A DNA stretch of 64,000 nucleotides from Nocardia sp. BSTN01 (GCF_015354405.1 NZ_JADKYP010000017.1:62001-126000); one strand, 5' to 3'. Numbered from the stretch's first letter, positions 16,145 to 23,876 are shown. The notes: generated from the letters alone by a model not told the origin. Translations and numbers: made by a program.

Positions 16145-16393
16145 TCACGGCCGGTGCCGGCCGATTTCTCCGATGATGTTGTGCCAGAAGATTTTTCGGG
16201 ACGTCATCCCACCCGATCCGGGTGGCGCGGCATGCGTCGGGCGACGCGTCGCATACGGTCGATAGCCACGCTCACGGCATCCGGGCGCCCCGCATCGGCC
16301 GCCGCGCGCGAGACCCACGATCCGCTCGCGGCCGGGCTGGTCATCGGGCTCAGGAGTCACCGGGTCGTCGTAACCCGTGTATTCGACAGACAT
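16145..16393 (-). CDS. Small hypothetical protein with CxxxxC pair
   Basis: An 82-aa reading frame that begins MSVEYTGYDDPVTPEPDD and has a GRCGAPGCRERG cysteine pair near residue 34 and an aromatic C-terminus (KIFWHNIIGEIG). The frame itself is open further upstream, but ATG 16393 has a good ribosome site (GGGAGG, 7 nt spacer) and a SigB-type promoter 45 nt before it, which is the main reason to accept it. The acidic N-terminus resembles other short stress peptides in this cluster. I do not recognise a family, and a coding function is not certain. Confidence 0.5.
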   Translation of the reverse strand: MSVEYTGYDDPVTPEPDDQPGRERIVGLARGGRCGAPGCRERGYRPYATRRPTHAAPPGSGGMTSRKIFWHNIIGEIGRHRP

Positions 16394-16437
16394 CTCGCGA
16401 CCTCCCACCGGCCCGCGCCATGGCGATATCAGCACGA

Positions 16438-16462
16438 GTACCCGCGCCCGCGGGCGGGAAAC
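16438..16462 (-). promoter_or_regulatory. SigB/SigF-type promoter, 82-aa gene
   Basis: On the minus strand GTTT-N15-GGGTAC. The -10 ends 44 nt before the ATG at 16393. It supports that small gene being real. Confidence 0.55.
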
Positions 16463-16525
16463 CGCGAATTCGACTGAGCTGGATATAGTTTCGGTCAAGG
16501 CGGCGCAGTACGGACCGCCGGCCCC

Positions 16526-16756
16526 TCAGGTCATGGAGACGATCAGCGCGATCGCGACGACGACGAACACCACCACGATCGCCGCGACGATGACGATGAG
16601 CAACGCCCCGCTGGCCGGGAAATGATGACGGGTGCTCGGCTCCGGCGCCGAGAGACCCGAGGTCTGGGCGGTATCCGGCGGGGTGGAACCGGGGGCTACA
16701 CCACCACCGGGTTCCAGGTCCGGAGTCTTGGCCGGGTCCGGATCCATTGCAGACAT
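16526..16756 (-). CDS. DUF6480 small membrane protein
   Basis: A 76-aa protein with an N-terminal Pro/Gly/Thr-rich segment (AMDPDPAKTPDLEPGGGVAPG, then TPPDTAQTSGLSAPEP) diagnostic of DUF6480. One C-terminal transmembrane helix of about 25 hydrophobic residues (51-75) follows. ATG at 16756; an internal ATG three codons later is an alternative. The protein is small, tail-anchored in appearance, and of unknown function; homologues are typical members of actinobacterial stress regulons. A SigB-type promoter lies 59 nt upstream, and the next gene upstream is hemerythrin (stop at 16869). Confidence 0.82.
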   Translation of the reverse strand: MSAMDPDPAKTPDLEPGGGVAPGSTPPDTAQTSGLSAPEPSTRHHFPASGALLIVIVAAIVVVFVVVAIALIVSMT

Positions 16757-16815
16757 GTTCGGCGTCCTGTCCGGGGCGAATGCGCCCCTGATCGTCGTCG
16801 GCTCTCACTGCAGCC

Positions 16816-16839
16816 CTACCCCGCACCGGCGAGGGCAAC
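16816..16839 (-). promoter_or_regulatory. SigB/SigF-type promoter, DUF6480
   Basis: On the minus strand GTTG-N14-GGGTAG, one base from GTTT in the -35. The -10 ends about 59 nt before the DUF6480 ATG. Confidence 0.52.
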
Positions 16840-16868
16840 CGCGCCGGTGCGGGAGAATCGGGCGAAAC

Positions 16869-17453
16869 CTATGTCGGTGGCGGGGTCGGCGGCTGATGCG
16901 CCCGGCGGCCACCCACGAAATCCCGCACCTTGTCCAGTACGGCCGCCAGCAGGCCCGCCGACTTCAGGGTCGCGGGGTTGGAGGGGGTGTTCGGATGCGG
17001 GCGAGTGGGTGCGAATTTCTTCGCCGCCTGCATCTTGTCCCCCAGTTGTTCGAGTTCGGCCGGGCTCTGCGCTTCGCTCAGCCGCGGCCACACCTGCGAT
17101 TGCTCGAATTCGATATGGGCCCGGGCGGCGGGAATGAACCGGTCCAGCGCCTCCTCGAATTCGCGGCTGCCGGCACCGAAATCCTCCAGTTGCTGCAACA
17201 GTTCCTTGGCCGAATCCTCTTGTGACACCGCTCGATCGGCGAGGTTGTCGCCGTCGGGCAGCGCCCGGCGCACCGCCGGCCAGAAGAACTGCTCCTCGAT
17301 CGCCTCGTGCTGCGATTCGGCCATCACCAGGCTCGTCACCAGATCGCCCCGGGCCTTCACTTCGGCCTCGCCGGTGCCGCGGCCCCGTTCGAGCGATTCG
17401 AGCATGCCGAGCACACTTTCGTGGTCGTTGCGCAGAAAGGTCAATGCATCCAT
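16869..17453 (-). CDS. Hemerythrin domain protein
   Basis: A 194-aa protein with an N-terminal hemerythrin four-helix domain. Diiron ligand candidates are DHESV near residue 10, QHEAIEEQFFWP near 58 (HxxxE) and HIEFEQSQVWP near 112. The C-terminal 50 residues are basic and proline-rich. It should bind O2, NO or iron as a sensor/buffer. I take ATG 17453 because GGAG lies 7 nt before it; the upstream in-frame GTG at 17471 has no such site. It starts 33 nt after the manganese catalase stop, so the two oxygen-handling proteins are probably one transcript from the SigB-type promoter at 18415-18439. Confidence 0.88.
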   Translation of the reverse strand: MDALTFLRNDHESVLGMLESLERGRGTGEAEVKARGDLVTSLVMAESQHEAIEEQFFWPAVRRALPDGDNLADRAVSQEDSAKELLQQLEDFGAGSREFEEALDRFIPAARAHIEFEQSQVWPRLSEAQSPAELEQLGDKMQAAKKFAPTRPHPNTPSNPATLKSAGLLAAVLDKVRDFVGGRRAHQPPTPPPT

Positions 17454-17486
17454 CGGTTGCTCCGTTCTCACACTGCGAGGGGTAGC

Positions 17487-18374
17487 TCAGCCCGGAACGT
17501 GCTGTTCGTGGGTGAAGGGCTTGGTGCCGTCGACGGCGGGTTCGCCCTGCGGATTGTTCTCCGCACCGTGGTTGCGCCCCTTGCCGGCGCTCAACCACCC
17601 CGACACCGGATCTTCCACGTAATCCCAGCTCATCCCCTGCGGCCACGGGCCCTGTCCCTCGTTCCACGGCCCGCGGCTGGAGTCGCCGTTCGACATGTTG
17701 AACGCCAGATTCTGGAAACGGTCGTCACCCGGCAGCGCACCGGGAGGGAAATTCACCGGCAGATCGTTCAACGCCGCGGTGAACTGCTGGAAATGCGCGA
17801 CCTCACGGGTCATCAGGAACGACAGGGTTTCCTGAACGCCCGGGTCGTCGGTGAACTGCTTCAGATATTCGTAGACGATTTTCGCTCGTGTCTCCGCGGC
17901 GAGGTTGCTGCGCAGATCCACCGACGGTTCGCCGTTGGAATTGACGTAGGCGCCCGTCCACGGGACACCGGCCGAATTGCCCACATCCGGGCCGCCGCCG
18001 CGCAGCGCGAAGAACAGCGGATCGGCCGCCACCTGGTGGATCGCGGCATCCCGGCCGTCGGAGCGGGAGACGACCGGCATCCAGTCACAGCGCTCGTTGG
18101 CCTGTTTCAAATCGTCGTTGAGCCCGTCGAGCAGCATCGTGATCATCGATCCCACGATTTCGAGGTGACTGAATTCCTCGGTCGCGATATCCATGAACAG
18201 GTCGTACGTTTTGGGGTGTTTGCGGCGTAGCACGAACGCCTGGCTGAAATATTGCATCGCCGCCTTCAATTCACCGTTCGCGCCGCCGAACTGCTCCTGC
18301 AGCAGCGTCGCGAACCGCGGATCCGGGCGGTCGACCCGGACCTCGAATTGCAAGTCCTTGTTGTGAGTGAACAT
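17487..18374 (-). CDS. Manganese catalase
   Basis: A 295-aa non-haem dimanganese catalase that disproportionates H2O2 in the cytoplasm. The ferritin-like bundle carries the metal ligands in FGGANGELKAAMQYF (first Glu), ATEEFSHLEIVGSM (E..H pair) and TREVAHFQQF (E..H pair). The C-terminal tail is loop-rich with PVNFPPGALPG. Length is normal for the family. ATG at 18374; a strong SigB-type promoter is 40 nt upstream. Its hemerythrin neighbour follows in the same operon. It diverges from the SDR at 18513 over a 138-bp spacer that contains stress promoters on both strands. Confidence 0.94.
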   Translation of the reverse strand: MFTHNKDLQFEVRVDRPDPRFATLLQEQFGGANGELKAAMQYFSQAFVLRRKHPKTYDLFMDIATEEFSHLEIVGSMITMLLDGLNDDLKQANERCDWMPVVSRSDGRDAAIHQVAADPLFFALRGGGPDVGNSAGVPWTGAYVNSNGEPSVDLRSNLAAETRAKIVYEYLKQFTDDPGVQETLSFLMTREVAHFQQFTAALNDLPVNFPPGALPGDDRFQNLAFNMSNGDSSRGPWNEGQGPWPQGMSWDYVEDPVSGWLSAGKGRNHGAENNPQGEPAVDGTKPFTHEQHVPG

Positions 18375-18414
18375 ATAGGCCTCGAATCATGTCGTGGACA
18401 CAGATGTGCGGCGG

Positions 18415-18439
18415 CTACCCCGGCGCTTCGAGCGGAAAC
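18415..18439 (-). promoter_or_regulatory. SigB/SigF-type promoter, manganese catalase-hemerythrin
   Basis: On the minus strand GTTT-N15-GGGTAG. The -10 ends 40 nt before the catalase ATG. A perfect match to the consensus shared by this region. Confidence 0.72.
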
Positions 18440-18478
18440 GCACACACACGAACGAGCTGCCGCGATTGCGACGCACAG

Positions 18479-18503
18479 GTATGTGTTCGCACTGTCCGGG
18501 TAG
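18479..18503 (+). promoter_or_regulatory. SigB/SigF-type promoter, SDR operon
   Basis: GTAT-N15-GGGTAG on the plus strand. The -10 ends 9 nt before the SDR ATG, again implying a leaderless message. The GGGAGG at 18505-18510 would then be at or before the transcription start. Confidence 0.52.
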
Positions 18504-18512
18504 GCGGGAGGT

Positions 18513-19292
18513 ATGACCGACACACCTCCCCTGGCCCTGGTGACCGGCGCGTCCAGCGGTATCGGGTTCGAGCTCGCCAGACAGTTCGCCGAACGCGGAT
18601 ACGACGTGGTCATCGCCGCCGAGGACGCCGCCATCGACGTGGCCGCCGAATCGCTGCGCCGGTCCGGTGCGCACGTGCGGCCGCTGCGCATCGATCTGCA
18701 CAGCGCCAACGGACCGGAGCAGCTGTACGCCACGGCCACCGAGGACGGCCGCGCGCTCGATGCGGTGGCCTTCAACGCGGGCATCGGGCGCGGCGGCGAT
18801 TTCCTGTCGACCGACCTCGACGACGAGCTCGCGGTGATCGACCTCAACGTGCGCTCGACCGTGCGCCTGGCGAAACCGGTGGTCGCCGATATGGCCGCGC
18901 GCGGCTCGGGACGGCTGCTGTTCACCTCGTCGATCGCGGCCATGATTCCCGGCCCCGAGCAGGCCGTCTACCACGCGTCGAAGTCGTTCGTGCAGTCGTT
19001 CGCCGAGGCGCTGCGCCAGGAATTGCGCGACAAGGGCATCACCGTCACGGCCTTGCTGCCGGGCCCCACCGACACCGACTTCTTCCGGCGCGCGAAGATG
19101 CTGGACACCCGCATCGGCCGCGGCCCCAAGGACGATCCCGCCGAGGTCGCCCGCCAGGGGGTCGACGCGCTGCTGGCGGGCGAGCAGAAGGTCGTCGCCG
19201 CCTCGCTGCCCACGAAGGTGATGGGCCTGGTCAGCCGCGTCGTCCCCGACGCGCTGAAAGCCAGAGCGGGACAAATCATCTCGGGGCGCTGA
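18513..19292 (+). CDS. SDR family NAD(P)-dependent oxidoreductase
   Basis: A 259-aa classical SDR. TGASSGIGFELA near residue 11, an acidic AAEDAAID after strand 2, FNAGIG in the NNAG position, catalytic Ser in FTSSIAAM, and YHASKSFVQ with the Tyr/Lys pair. The C-terminal half keeps LLPGPTDTDFFRRA, as in the YqjQ/DltE-like subgroup. Substrate unknown. ATG at 18513. It opens a plus-strand operon with a small membrane protein (2-nt gap), the cytochrome b/molybdopterin fusion and a zinc-ribbon protein. A SigB-type promoter immediately precedes it. Confidence 0.92.
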   Translation: MTDTPPLALVTGASSGIGFELARQFAERGYDVVIAAEDAAIDVAAESLRRSGAHVRPLRIDLHSANGPEQLYATATEDGRALDAVAFNAGIGRGGDFLSTDLDDELAVIDLNVRSTVRLAKPVVADMAARGSGRLLFTSSIAAMIPGPEQAVYHASKSFVQSFAEALRQELRDKGITVTALLPGPTDTDFFRRAKMLDTRIGRGPKDDPAEVARQGVDALLAGEQKVVAASLPTKVMGLVSRVVPDALKARAGQIISGR

Positions 19293-19294
19293 TC

Positions 19295-19717
19295 GTGGAC
19301 CGTTACGCCGCCGTCGACCTTCCCCGCACGACCACCGCGGCCGGGGCGGCACTGTTGCTCGGTCTGGGCGGGGTGCATCTGGACGTGCTGGTGCGCGAGG
19401 ACGCGCTGCCGACCTATCTGCGCGTGGGTTTCGCGATCCTGATCGCCTTCTGCGCTGTGGCCGCGGCGCTGGTGTGCGGCGCCCGTACCGCGCGCGCCGG
19501 CTGGGCCCTGGGCGGGCTCGCCGCCCTCACCTTCCTGGTGGTGTATGTGCTCAGCAGGCTCACCGGACTCCCCGGCCTGCCCGAGGTGCGGGGCTGGTGG
19601 GACAGCGCTCCGGGCAGTGTGGCCGGGACCTGCGCGCTGGGCTTCCTGGCGGTGACCGCCGCGATCGTGCTGGGTGTCACCGTCGCCCGGCCGCAACGAC
19701 AGCAGTGGCACGACTGA
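19295..19717 (+). CDS. Small hypothetical membrane protein
   Basis: A 140-aa integral membrane protein starting at GTG 19295, 2 nt after the SDR stop. Four transmembrane helices are predicted: residues 12-30, 42-63, 69-88 and 112-132, with a Trp-rich loop (VRGWWDSAPG) before the last. The frame is open through the SDR gene in another phase, but that upstream part is antisense noise. No family is recognised; similar four-helix proteins in actinobacteria are annotated as hypothetical. The context suggests a partner for the following membrane-bound redox enzyme, for example in quinone or haem handling, but this is inference. Confidence 0.7.
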   Translation: MDRYAAVDLPRTTTAAGAALLLGLGGVHLDVLVREDALPTYLRVGFAILIAFCAVAAALVCGARTARAGWALGGLAALTFLVVYVLSRLTGLPGLPEVRGWWDSAPGSVAGTCALGFLAVTAAIVLGVTVARPQRQQWHD

Positions 19718-19738
19718 GCGGAAATGGGGTGAGACACG

Positions 19739-21229
19739 ATGACCACCTTGGATTTTCCGGCCTGGCTGCGGATCGAACACTGGCTCAATGTGCTGTTTCT
19801 TACCTTCGCGATGCGCAGCGGGGTGGAAATCCTGTCCAGTTACCCGAAACTCTTCTGGCGCGACGACAGCAAACCCGGCACCGAATGGGCGCGATTCACC
19901 CGCAAGCGCATGCCGACCGACAAGCTCTACGACACCCTCGACGAGGAGGAGAGCTACTCGTCACTGATCGCGCTGCCCGGCCACAAGAAATTGGGCCTGG
20001 GCCGGCATTGGCATTTCGCGACGGTCGCCGGTTGGATACTCGTCGGGCTCGCCTATTACGTGCTGCTGTTCGCGACCGGCCAGTGGCGGCGCTACATCCC
20101 GACCTCGTGGTCGCTGTTTCCCGCGGCCTGGCACGACGTCGTGACCTATATGAGTTTCAACCTGCCGCCGCTGCTGCCGGGACAGCCCTTCGACGCGGTG
20201 CAGAAACTCGCCTACGCCGGCGTGATCTTTGTGCTCGCGCCGTTCCAGATCCTCACCGGCGCAGCGCAATCACCGGCCGTGGAGGCTCGTTTTCCCTGGT
20301 TCGTACGAATGTTCGGCGGACGGCAGTCGGCGCGCAGCCTGCATTTCCTGGGCCTGCTGGCATTCGCCGTGTTCATCGTCATCCACGTGTCGATGGTGTT
20401 CTTCTGGAGCTGGGGTCAGCTCACCGCGCTGATGATCTTCGGGCAGGTCCGCAATATCGACTGGGCGATCGCGCTGTCGTTCGTGATCATCGGCGCGATC
20501 GTGCTGTTGCATATCGCGGCCACGGTGTGGAGCCTGCGCGATCCGCGGTCGGTGCAGCGGGTGCTGGGCGCCTTCGTGCGCCGACTGCGGCTGGGCTTGC
20601 TCCGGCCGCTGACCTCGCGGCAGGACTACTCGACGCACGCGCTCTCGCCGGAACACCGGGTGAACGGGAAACCGCCGACGGCGCTGCCGTACAAGGTGAT
20701 GGCCGCACACAATTTCGCCGATTGGCGCCTGGACGTCGGTGGTCTCGTCGAACACCCGATGCACCTGAGCCTGGACGATCTGCGCGCGCTCGGCGAACCG
20801 CAGACCCAGCGGGTCCTGCACAACTGCGTGCAGGGCTGGTCGAGTATCGGGGAATGGACCGGGCTGCCGCTGTGCGAACTCGTCGCCCAGGTCCGCCCCC
20901 TGCCGGACGCGAAATATCTGTGCTTCCTCACCATGCAGGACACCGGACGCGACGATCCGAGCGCCGACGGCGTCGGCCAGTTCTACGAGGTGCTGGATCT
21001 GGAACTGGCCGGCAACCCGCAGACGCTGCTCGCCTACCGGATGAACGGCGCACCGCTGCCCATCGAACACGGTGCGCCGCTGCGGCTCCGGGTGGAGAAC
21101 CAGGTCGGTTTCAAGATGGCGAAGTGGATCGACCGGATCGAGTTCGTCTCCGACTACTCCCATATCGGCCGCGGCATGGGCGGCTGGCGGGAGGACAACA
21201 TCTACTACGACAAGGACGTCGAGATATGA
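19739..21229 (+). CDS. Cytochrome b / sulfite-oxidase-fold molybdopterin fusion protein
   Basis: A 496-aa two-domain protein. Residues 1-290 form a four-helix b-type cytochrome (histidines in RIEHWLN, GRHWHFATVAG, SLHFLGLLAF and IHVSMVFF as candidate haem ligands). Residues 310-496 form a sulfite-oxidase/YedY (MsrP)-type molybdenum domain with MAAHNFADWRLDVGGLVEHP and the Mo-ligand cysteine in VLHNCVQGWSSIGEWTG. In E. coli MsrP and its haem partner MsrQ are separate; here both halves are one chain, and no Tat signal is present, so the orientation of the Mo domain needs checking. RBS GGGGTGAG before ATG 19739. It is likely a quinone-linked oxidoreductase. Confidence 0.88.
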   Translation: MTTLDFPAWLRIEHWLNVLFLTFAMRSGVEILSSYPKLFWRDDSKPGTEWARFTRKRMPTDKLYDTLDEEESYSSLIALPGHKKLGLGRHWHFATVAGWILVGLAYYVLLFATGQWRRYIPTSWSLFPAAWHDVVTYMSFNLPPLLPGQPFDAVQKLAYAGVIFVLAPFQILTGAAQSPAVEARFPWFVRMFGGRQSARSLHFLGLLAFAVFIVIHVSMVFFWSWGQLTALMIFGQVRNIDWAIALSFVIIGAIVLLHIAATVWSLRDPRSVQRVLGAFVRRLRLGLLRPLTSRQDYSTHALSPEHRVNGKPPTALPYKVMAAHNFADWRLDVGGLVEHPMHLSLDDLRALGEPQTQRVLHNCVQGWSSIGEWTGLPLCELVAQVRPLPDAKYLCFLTMQDTGRDDPSADGVGQFYEVLDLELAGNPQTLLAYRMNGAPLPIEHGAPLRLRVENQVGFKMAKWIDRIEFVSDYSHIGRGMGGWREDNIYYDKDVEI

Positions 21230-21504
21230 CGACGACCCAGCGGCGACCGGAGAACATCGCACTGACCGAGCGGCAACGCGATCGCGTCCTCGCCTACCTC
21301 GACCGTCGGCGCGCACGCTGCCGAGCTTGTGGCGCAACGGATTTCCGTGTGGGCGACGCGCTGTATCTGGGGTTCCTGTTCCTCGACGAGAATCTCGACG
21401 CCTATATGGTCGCACTGACCTGCGCGAATCCCGCATGTCCGGTGCCGCACACCGGAATCCGGATGCGCCGCGATCAGCTGTGGCTCGCTCCGGTGGCCGA
21501 GTGA
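21226..21504 (+). CDS. Zinc-ribbon-like small protein
   Basis: A 92-aa protein whose ATG overlaps the stop of the molybdopterin fusion (ATGA), so they are coupled. It has CRACGATDF near residue 32 and CANPACPVPHTG near residue 66, which together could coordinate one zinc in a treble-clef or ribbon, with hydrophobic strands between (LYLGFLFL, YMVALTC). No membrane segment. I do not recognise the family. Its 3' end overlaps the convergent 116-aa gene by 31 bp. Confidence 0.78.
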   Translation: MTTTQRRPENIALTERQRDRVLAYLDRRRARCRACGATDFRVGDALYLGFLFLDENLDAYMVALTCANPACPVPHTGIRMRRDQLWLAPVAE

Positions 21505-21824
21505 GCGTGCTGCGAGCGACCGGCCGTGCGCGCCGGGGCCAGCCGGAAGCGTTCGATCGTCGCGGCGGCGTCGGCGAATTCCTCGATCAGCCGGTCGAAT
21601 CGGTCCCGATCGGCCACCGACAGCGCACCACGCTCCCGGTAGTACACGACCCGCGGCAGCCGTCCCGACATCATCGCGCCCCACCGGATGCCGAAGTCGT
21701 AGACGACGCCGTCTGCCGCGGTCAGATCCGGATCGGCGGCCAACTCCCGCAGCCCGCGCAGCTGCTCACTCAGAATGTCCAGATCCTCGCCGACATCGAC
21801 TGTGCCGGAACGGTTTTCGCCCAC
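21474..21824 (-). CDS. Hypothetical protein
   Basis: A 116-aa soluble protein, predicted mostly alpha-helical, with YDFGIRWGAMMSGRLPRVVYY in the middle and a charged helix RDRFDRLIEEFADAAATIERF. I start at GTG 21824, 12 nt after the lipoprotein stop and with GAGAGG upstream; the frame is open far upstream through the lipoprotein gene, but that is a shadow. It is the third gene of the Dps-lipoprotein operon. The family is not recognised. Confidence 0.68.
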   Translation of the reverse strand: MGENRSGTVDVGEDLDILSEQLRGLRELAADPDLTAADGVVYDFGIRWGAMMSGRLPRVVYYRERGALSVADRDRFDRLIEEFADAAATIERFRLAPARTAGRSQHAHSATGASHS

Positions 21825-21835
21825 GACGGCACCTC

Positions 21836-22882
21836 TCACAGTTGCGGCTTGGCGACGGAGACCACTTCGGGCAGGTCGCGGACGGTCAGATAGACCCGAT
21901 GCGGGCCCACGGCGATTCCCGACCACGCCGGCGCCTGCGCTTGCCGCACCGGCAGATCGAATCGGCGCAGCACCGGAATGGTTCCGTTCGCATACCCTTC
22001 GAAACTGCGGGTTTCGAGCACCACCAGCTGCCGGTCCGTGGCGGCGTAGATGCGGGTGTCGTCGGTGGCCAGATAGCGGATCGGCGCGCCCAGGTCGACG
22101 GATCCGGCCGTCTCGCTTCCGGATCCGTCGCGACGGGAGTCCAGGGCGATCAGTTCGCCCCCGGGCCGGGCCACATACAACCGGGTGACCTTCGTGCCGT
22201 CCCCCGCGGCCGCGAGGACGGGTTCGTCGTCGGCGCCGGTTTCGTCCGCGGGTGAGGAACTGCCCTTGTAGTGCGCGCTGCCCCGGGGTCCGTAGATGTG
22301 GAACTCCACTTCGCGGCTCCGGTTCGCCCCGTCGAGCCGGGCCTCCGGGCCCGCGTTCACGACCGTCGGCGCCAACGCGGTGCGGCGGTGCAGATCCACC
22401 GGCGTGACCGTGGCGCCGTCCTGCGAGAGCGCCAGCAACATCCGCTCCCCCGAATCGAGGGCCAGATACGACGGCCGCGGCCCCGCGGACAGTGTGCCGG
22501 TATCGACCAGATCGGACAGCCGAATCGAGGCCACCGCCTGCCGATCCGCGGCGCTGACCAGCGCCGTGCCGTCGTCCACCGGACTGATCTGCAGATTCGG
22601 TCCCAGCCCCGACAGGCGTGCCGAGGTGACGGTGTCGCCGCGGCCGTCGGCCAGGCCGTTCACCTTCACGACCCGGTCCGACGCCAGCGCCACGAGCGCG
22701 TCCGACCGGTAGGACCACACCGGGGCGTGCACGATCGCCCCGATCGGTGTCACCCGCACGGCATCGGGCGCTTCCAGTCGCGACCCAGGCGCGGAGCAAC
22801 CGGCGACGGCCAGGACGGCCGCCGCCGGAACCAGATATCGGCGCAGCGCGCGCGTCAGGCGGCCTGGGCCTGCCACATCCAA
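21836..22882 (-). CDS. Lipoprotein with beta-propeller-like repeats
   Basis: A 348-aa exported lipoprotein: basic N-terminus, hydrophobic segment, lipobox LAVAGC (Cys near 29), then a domain of short repeated strands (ALVALASDRVVKVNG, TALVSAADRQAVASI, RIYAATDRQLVVLET) like a beta-propeller or PQQ/WD-type sheet. It probably sits on the outer face of the cytoplasmic membrane. Start TTG 22882 is preceded by GGAG at 8 nt; GTG 22876 is the alternative. Either start lies inside the 3' end of dps (about 20-28 bp overlap), which indicates translational coupling. Ligand unknown. Confidence 0.8.
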   Translation of the reverse strand: MDVAGPGRLTRALRRYLVPAAAVLAVAGCSAPGSRLEAPDAVRVTPIGAIVHAPVWSYRSDALVALASDRVVKVNGLADGRGDTVTSARLSGLGPNLQISPVDDGTALVSAADRQAVASIRLSDLVDTGTLSAGPRPSYLALDSGERMLLALSQDGATVTPVDLHRRTALAPTVVNAGPEARLDGANRSREVEFHIYGPRGSAHYKGSSSPADETGADDEPVLAAAGDGTKVTRLYVARPGGELIALDSRRDGSGSETAGSVDLGAPIRYLATDDTRIYAATDRQLVVLETRSFEGYANGTIPVLRRFDLPVRQAQAPAWSGIAVGPHRVYLTVRDLPEVVSVAKPQL

Positions 22883-23346
22883 TGCAGTTGCTCCAACCGG
22901 GCGGCGATATCGATGAGCAGATCCTGGGTGACCGGATCGGCCTTCTCCGAGGCATCGATCCGCTCACGCAGCCGGCGCACGACCGCGGCCAGGGTGGCGA
23001 CGATCGCCGCGATCACGTCACCGTCCTGCTGCCATCCCGAAGGGAACGATTCCGCGCTGGAACTCTCCGCGACCGTGCGGGCGCGCCCGTCCGGGCTCAC
23101 CCCGATGGCGGTGGCCCGCTCGGCCGCCGCGTCGGTGAAGCCGCGCGCGGTCTCGACCAGTTCGTCCAACGCCAGATGCACGGTGCGGAACCGGGGGCCG
23201 ATCACATTCCAGTGCGCCTGCTTGCCGATCAGGCTCAGATCGATCAGATCGACGACGGTGGCGCACAGCGCGTCACCGGCGATCCGTTGCTGTTCCGGCT
23301 CCAGCACCGTCGCGATCGGATCGGTGGTCGTGGAGGTCTTGGCCAC
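22855..23346 (-). CDS. Dps family DNA-protecting/ferritin-like protein
   Basis: A 163-aa Dps protein with the family core SLIGKQAHWNVIGPRF and HLALDELVE, supplying the inter-subunit ferroxidase His, Asp and Glu, and a C-terminal LEQLHWMWQAQ. It should form a dodecamer that stores iron, consumes H2O2 and coats DNA. ATG 23346 with AAGGAG 8 nt upstream. A consensus SigB-type promoter lies 56 nt upstream. A lipoprotein gene starts within its 3' end and a 116-aa gene follows, so this Dps is the head of a three-gene stress operon. Confidence 0.94.
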   Translation of the reverse strand: MAKTSTTTDPIATVLEPEQQRIAGDALCATVVDLIDLSLIGKQAHWNVIGPRFRTVHLALDELVETARGFTDAAAERATAIGVSPDGRARTVAESSSAESFPSGWQQDGDVIAAIVATLAAVVRRLRERIDASEKADPVTQDLLIDIAARLEQLHWMWQAQAA

Positions 23347-23402
23347 GATGGTCTCCTTCCTCGCTGACAGTCATCACCTAGGCGACTGCTTGCGTGCACG
23401 AC

Positions 23403-23427
23403 CTACCCGCTGCCGGCGACTCCAAAC
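23403..23427 (-). promoter_or_regulatory. SigB/SigF-type promoter, dps operon
   Basis: On the minus strand GTTT-N15-GGGTAG. The -10 ends 56 nt before the dps ATG. Perfect consensus match. Confidence 0.72.
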
Positions 23428-23439
23428 GAGCGGCGCGGT

Positions 23440-23790
23440 TCAGCCGGCGGCCATCGCCATCGCCAGATACACCACCATCACCGCGAACAGGAACCAGCCC
23501 GCGCCCTGCCATACCGGCCACGGCCGCCCGCCGCGCCACTGCCGCACGGTGATGACGAACGCGCCGATGCCGCCCAGTAACAACACGATTCCGGGCACCA
23601 GACCGACGGCCAGCCGCGACGCGGTATCGCAGGCCACGTGGTCGGCGTTCGCGCACTGCTCCCGCGAGGCCGCCCAGCCCAGCGCCACACCGGCGACGAT
23701 CGCCGCCACCACCAGCACACCGACCGCGTACCGCACAGCCCGCCGGAAACTCGGCGGGTCACTCCAGCGGGGATTGACCTCGCGTGCCAT
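23440..23790 (-). CDS. Small membrane protein
   Basis: A 116-aa protein with three predicted transmembrane helices (about 22-42, 60-82 and 92-114). A short external loop holds two cysteines (EQCANADHVACDT), possibly a disulfide. The ATG at 23790 has GGAGGTG 3 nt upstream; an in-frame ATG 6 nt earlier (23796) lacks that spacing. It lies alone between the dps promoter and the divergent P450 gene. A GGGTAG box on the minus strand at 23833-23838 lacks a good -35. Function unknown; similar three-helix proteins are common near stress genes in Nocardia and Rhodococcus (recalled, not verified). Confidence 0.72.
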   Translation of the reverse strand: MAREVNPRWSDPPSFRRAVRYAVGVLVVAAIVAGVALGWAASREQCANADHVACDTASRLAVGLVPGIVLLLGGIGAFVITVRQWRGGRPWPVWQGAGWFLFAVMVVYLAMAMAAG

Positions 23791-23876
23791 CGTCACCTCC
23801 GGCCCGTTCGTCGTGCGCTCGTCACCCTGGCACTACCCGGAGCATCCGCGAATATTCGATCGAGGCCCGGGCGCTC

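Noticed and set aside
23833-23838. GGGTAG box for the small membrane protein (minus strand)
   Set aside because: The -35 (GAAT at N15) does not match GTTT; mentioned only as weak.
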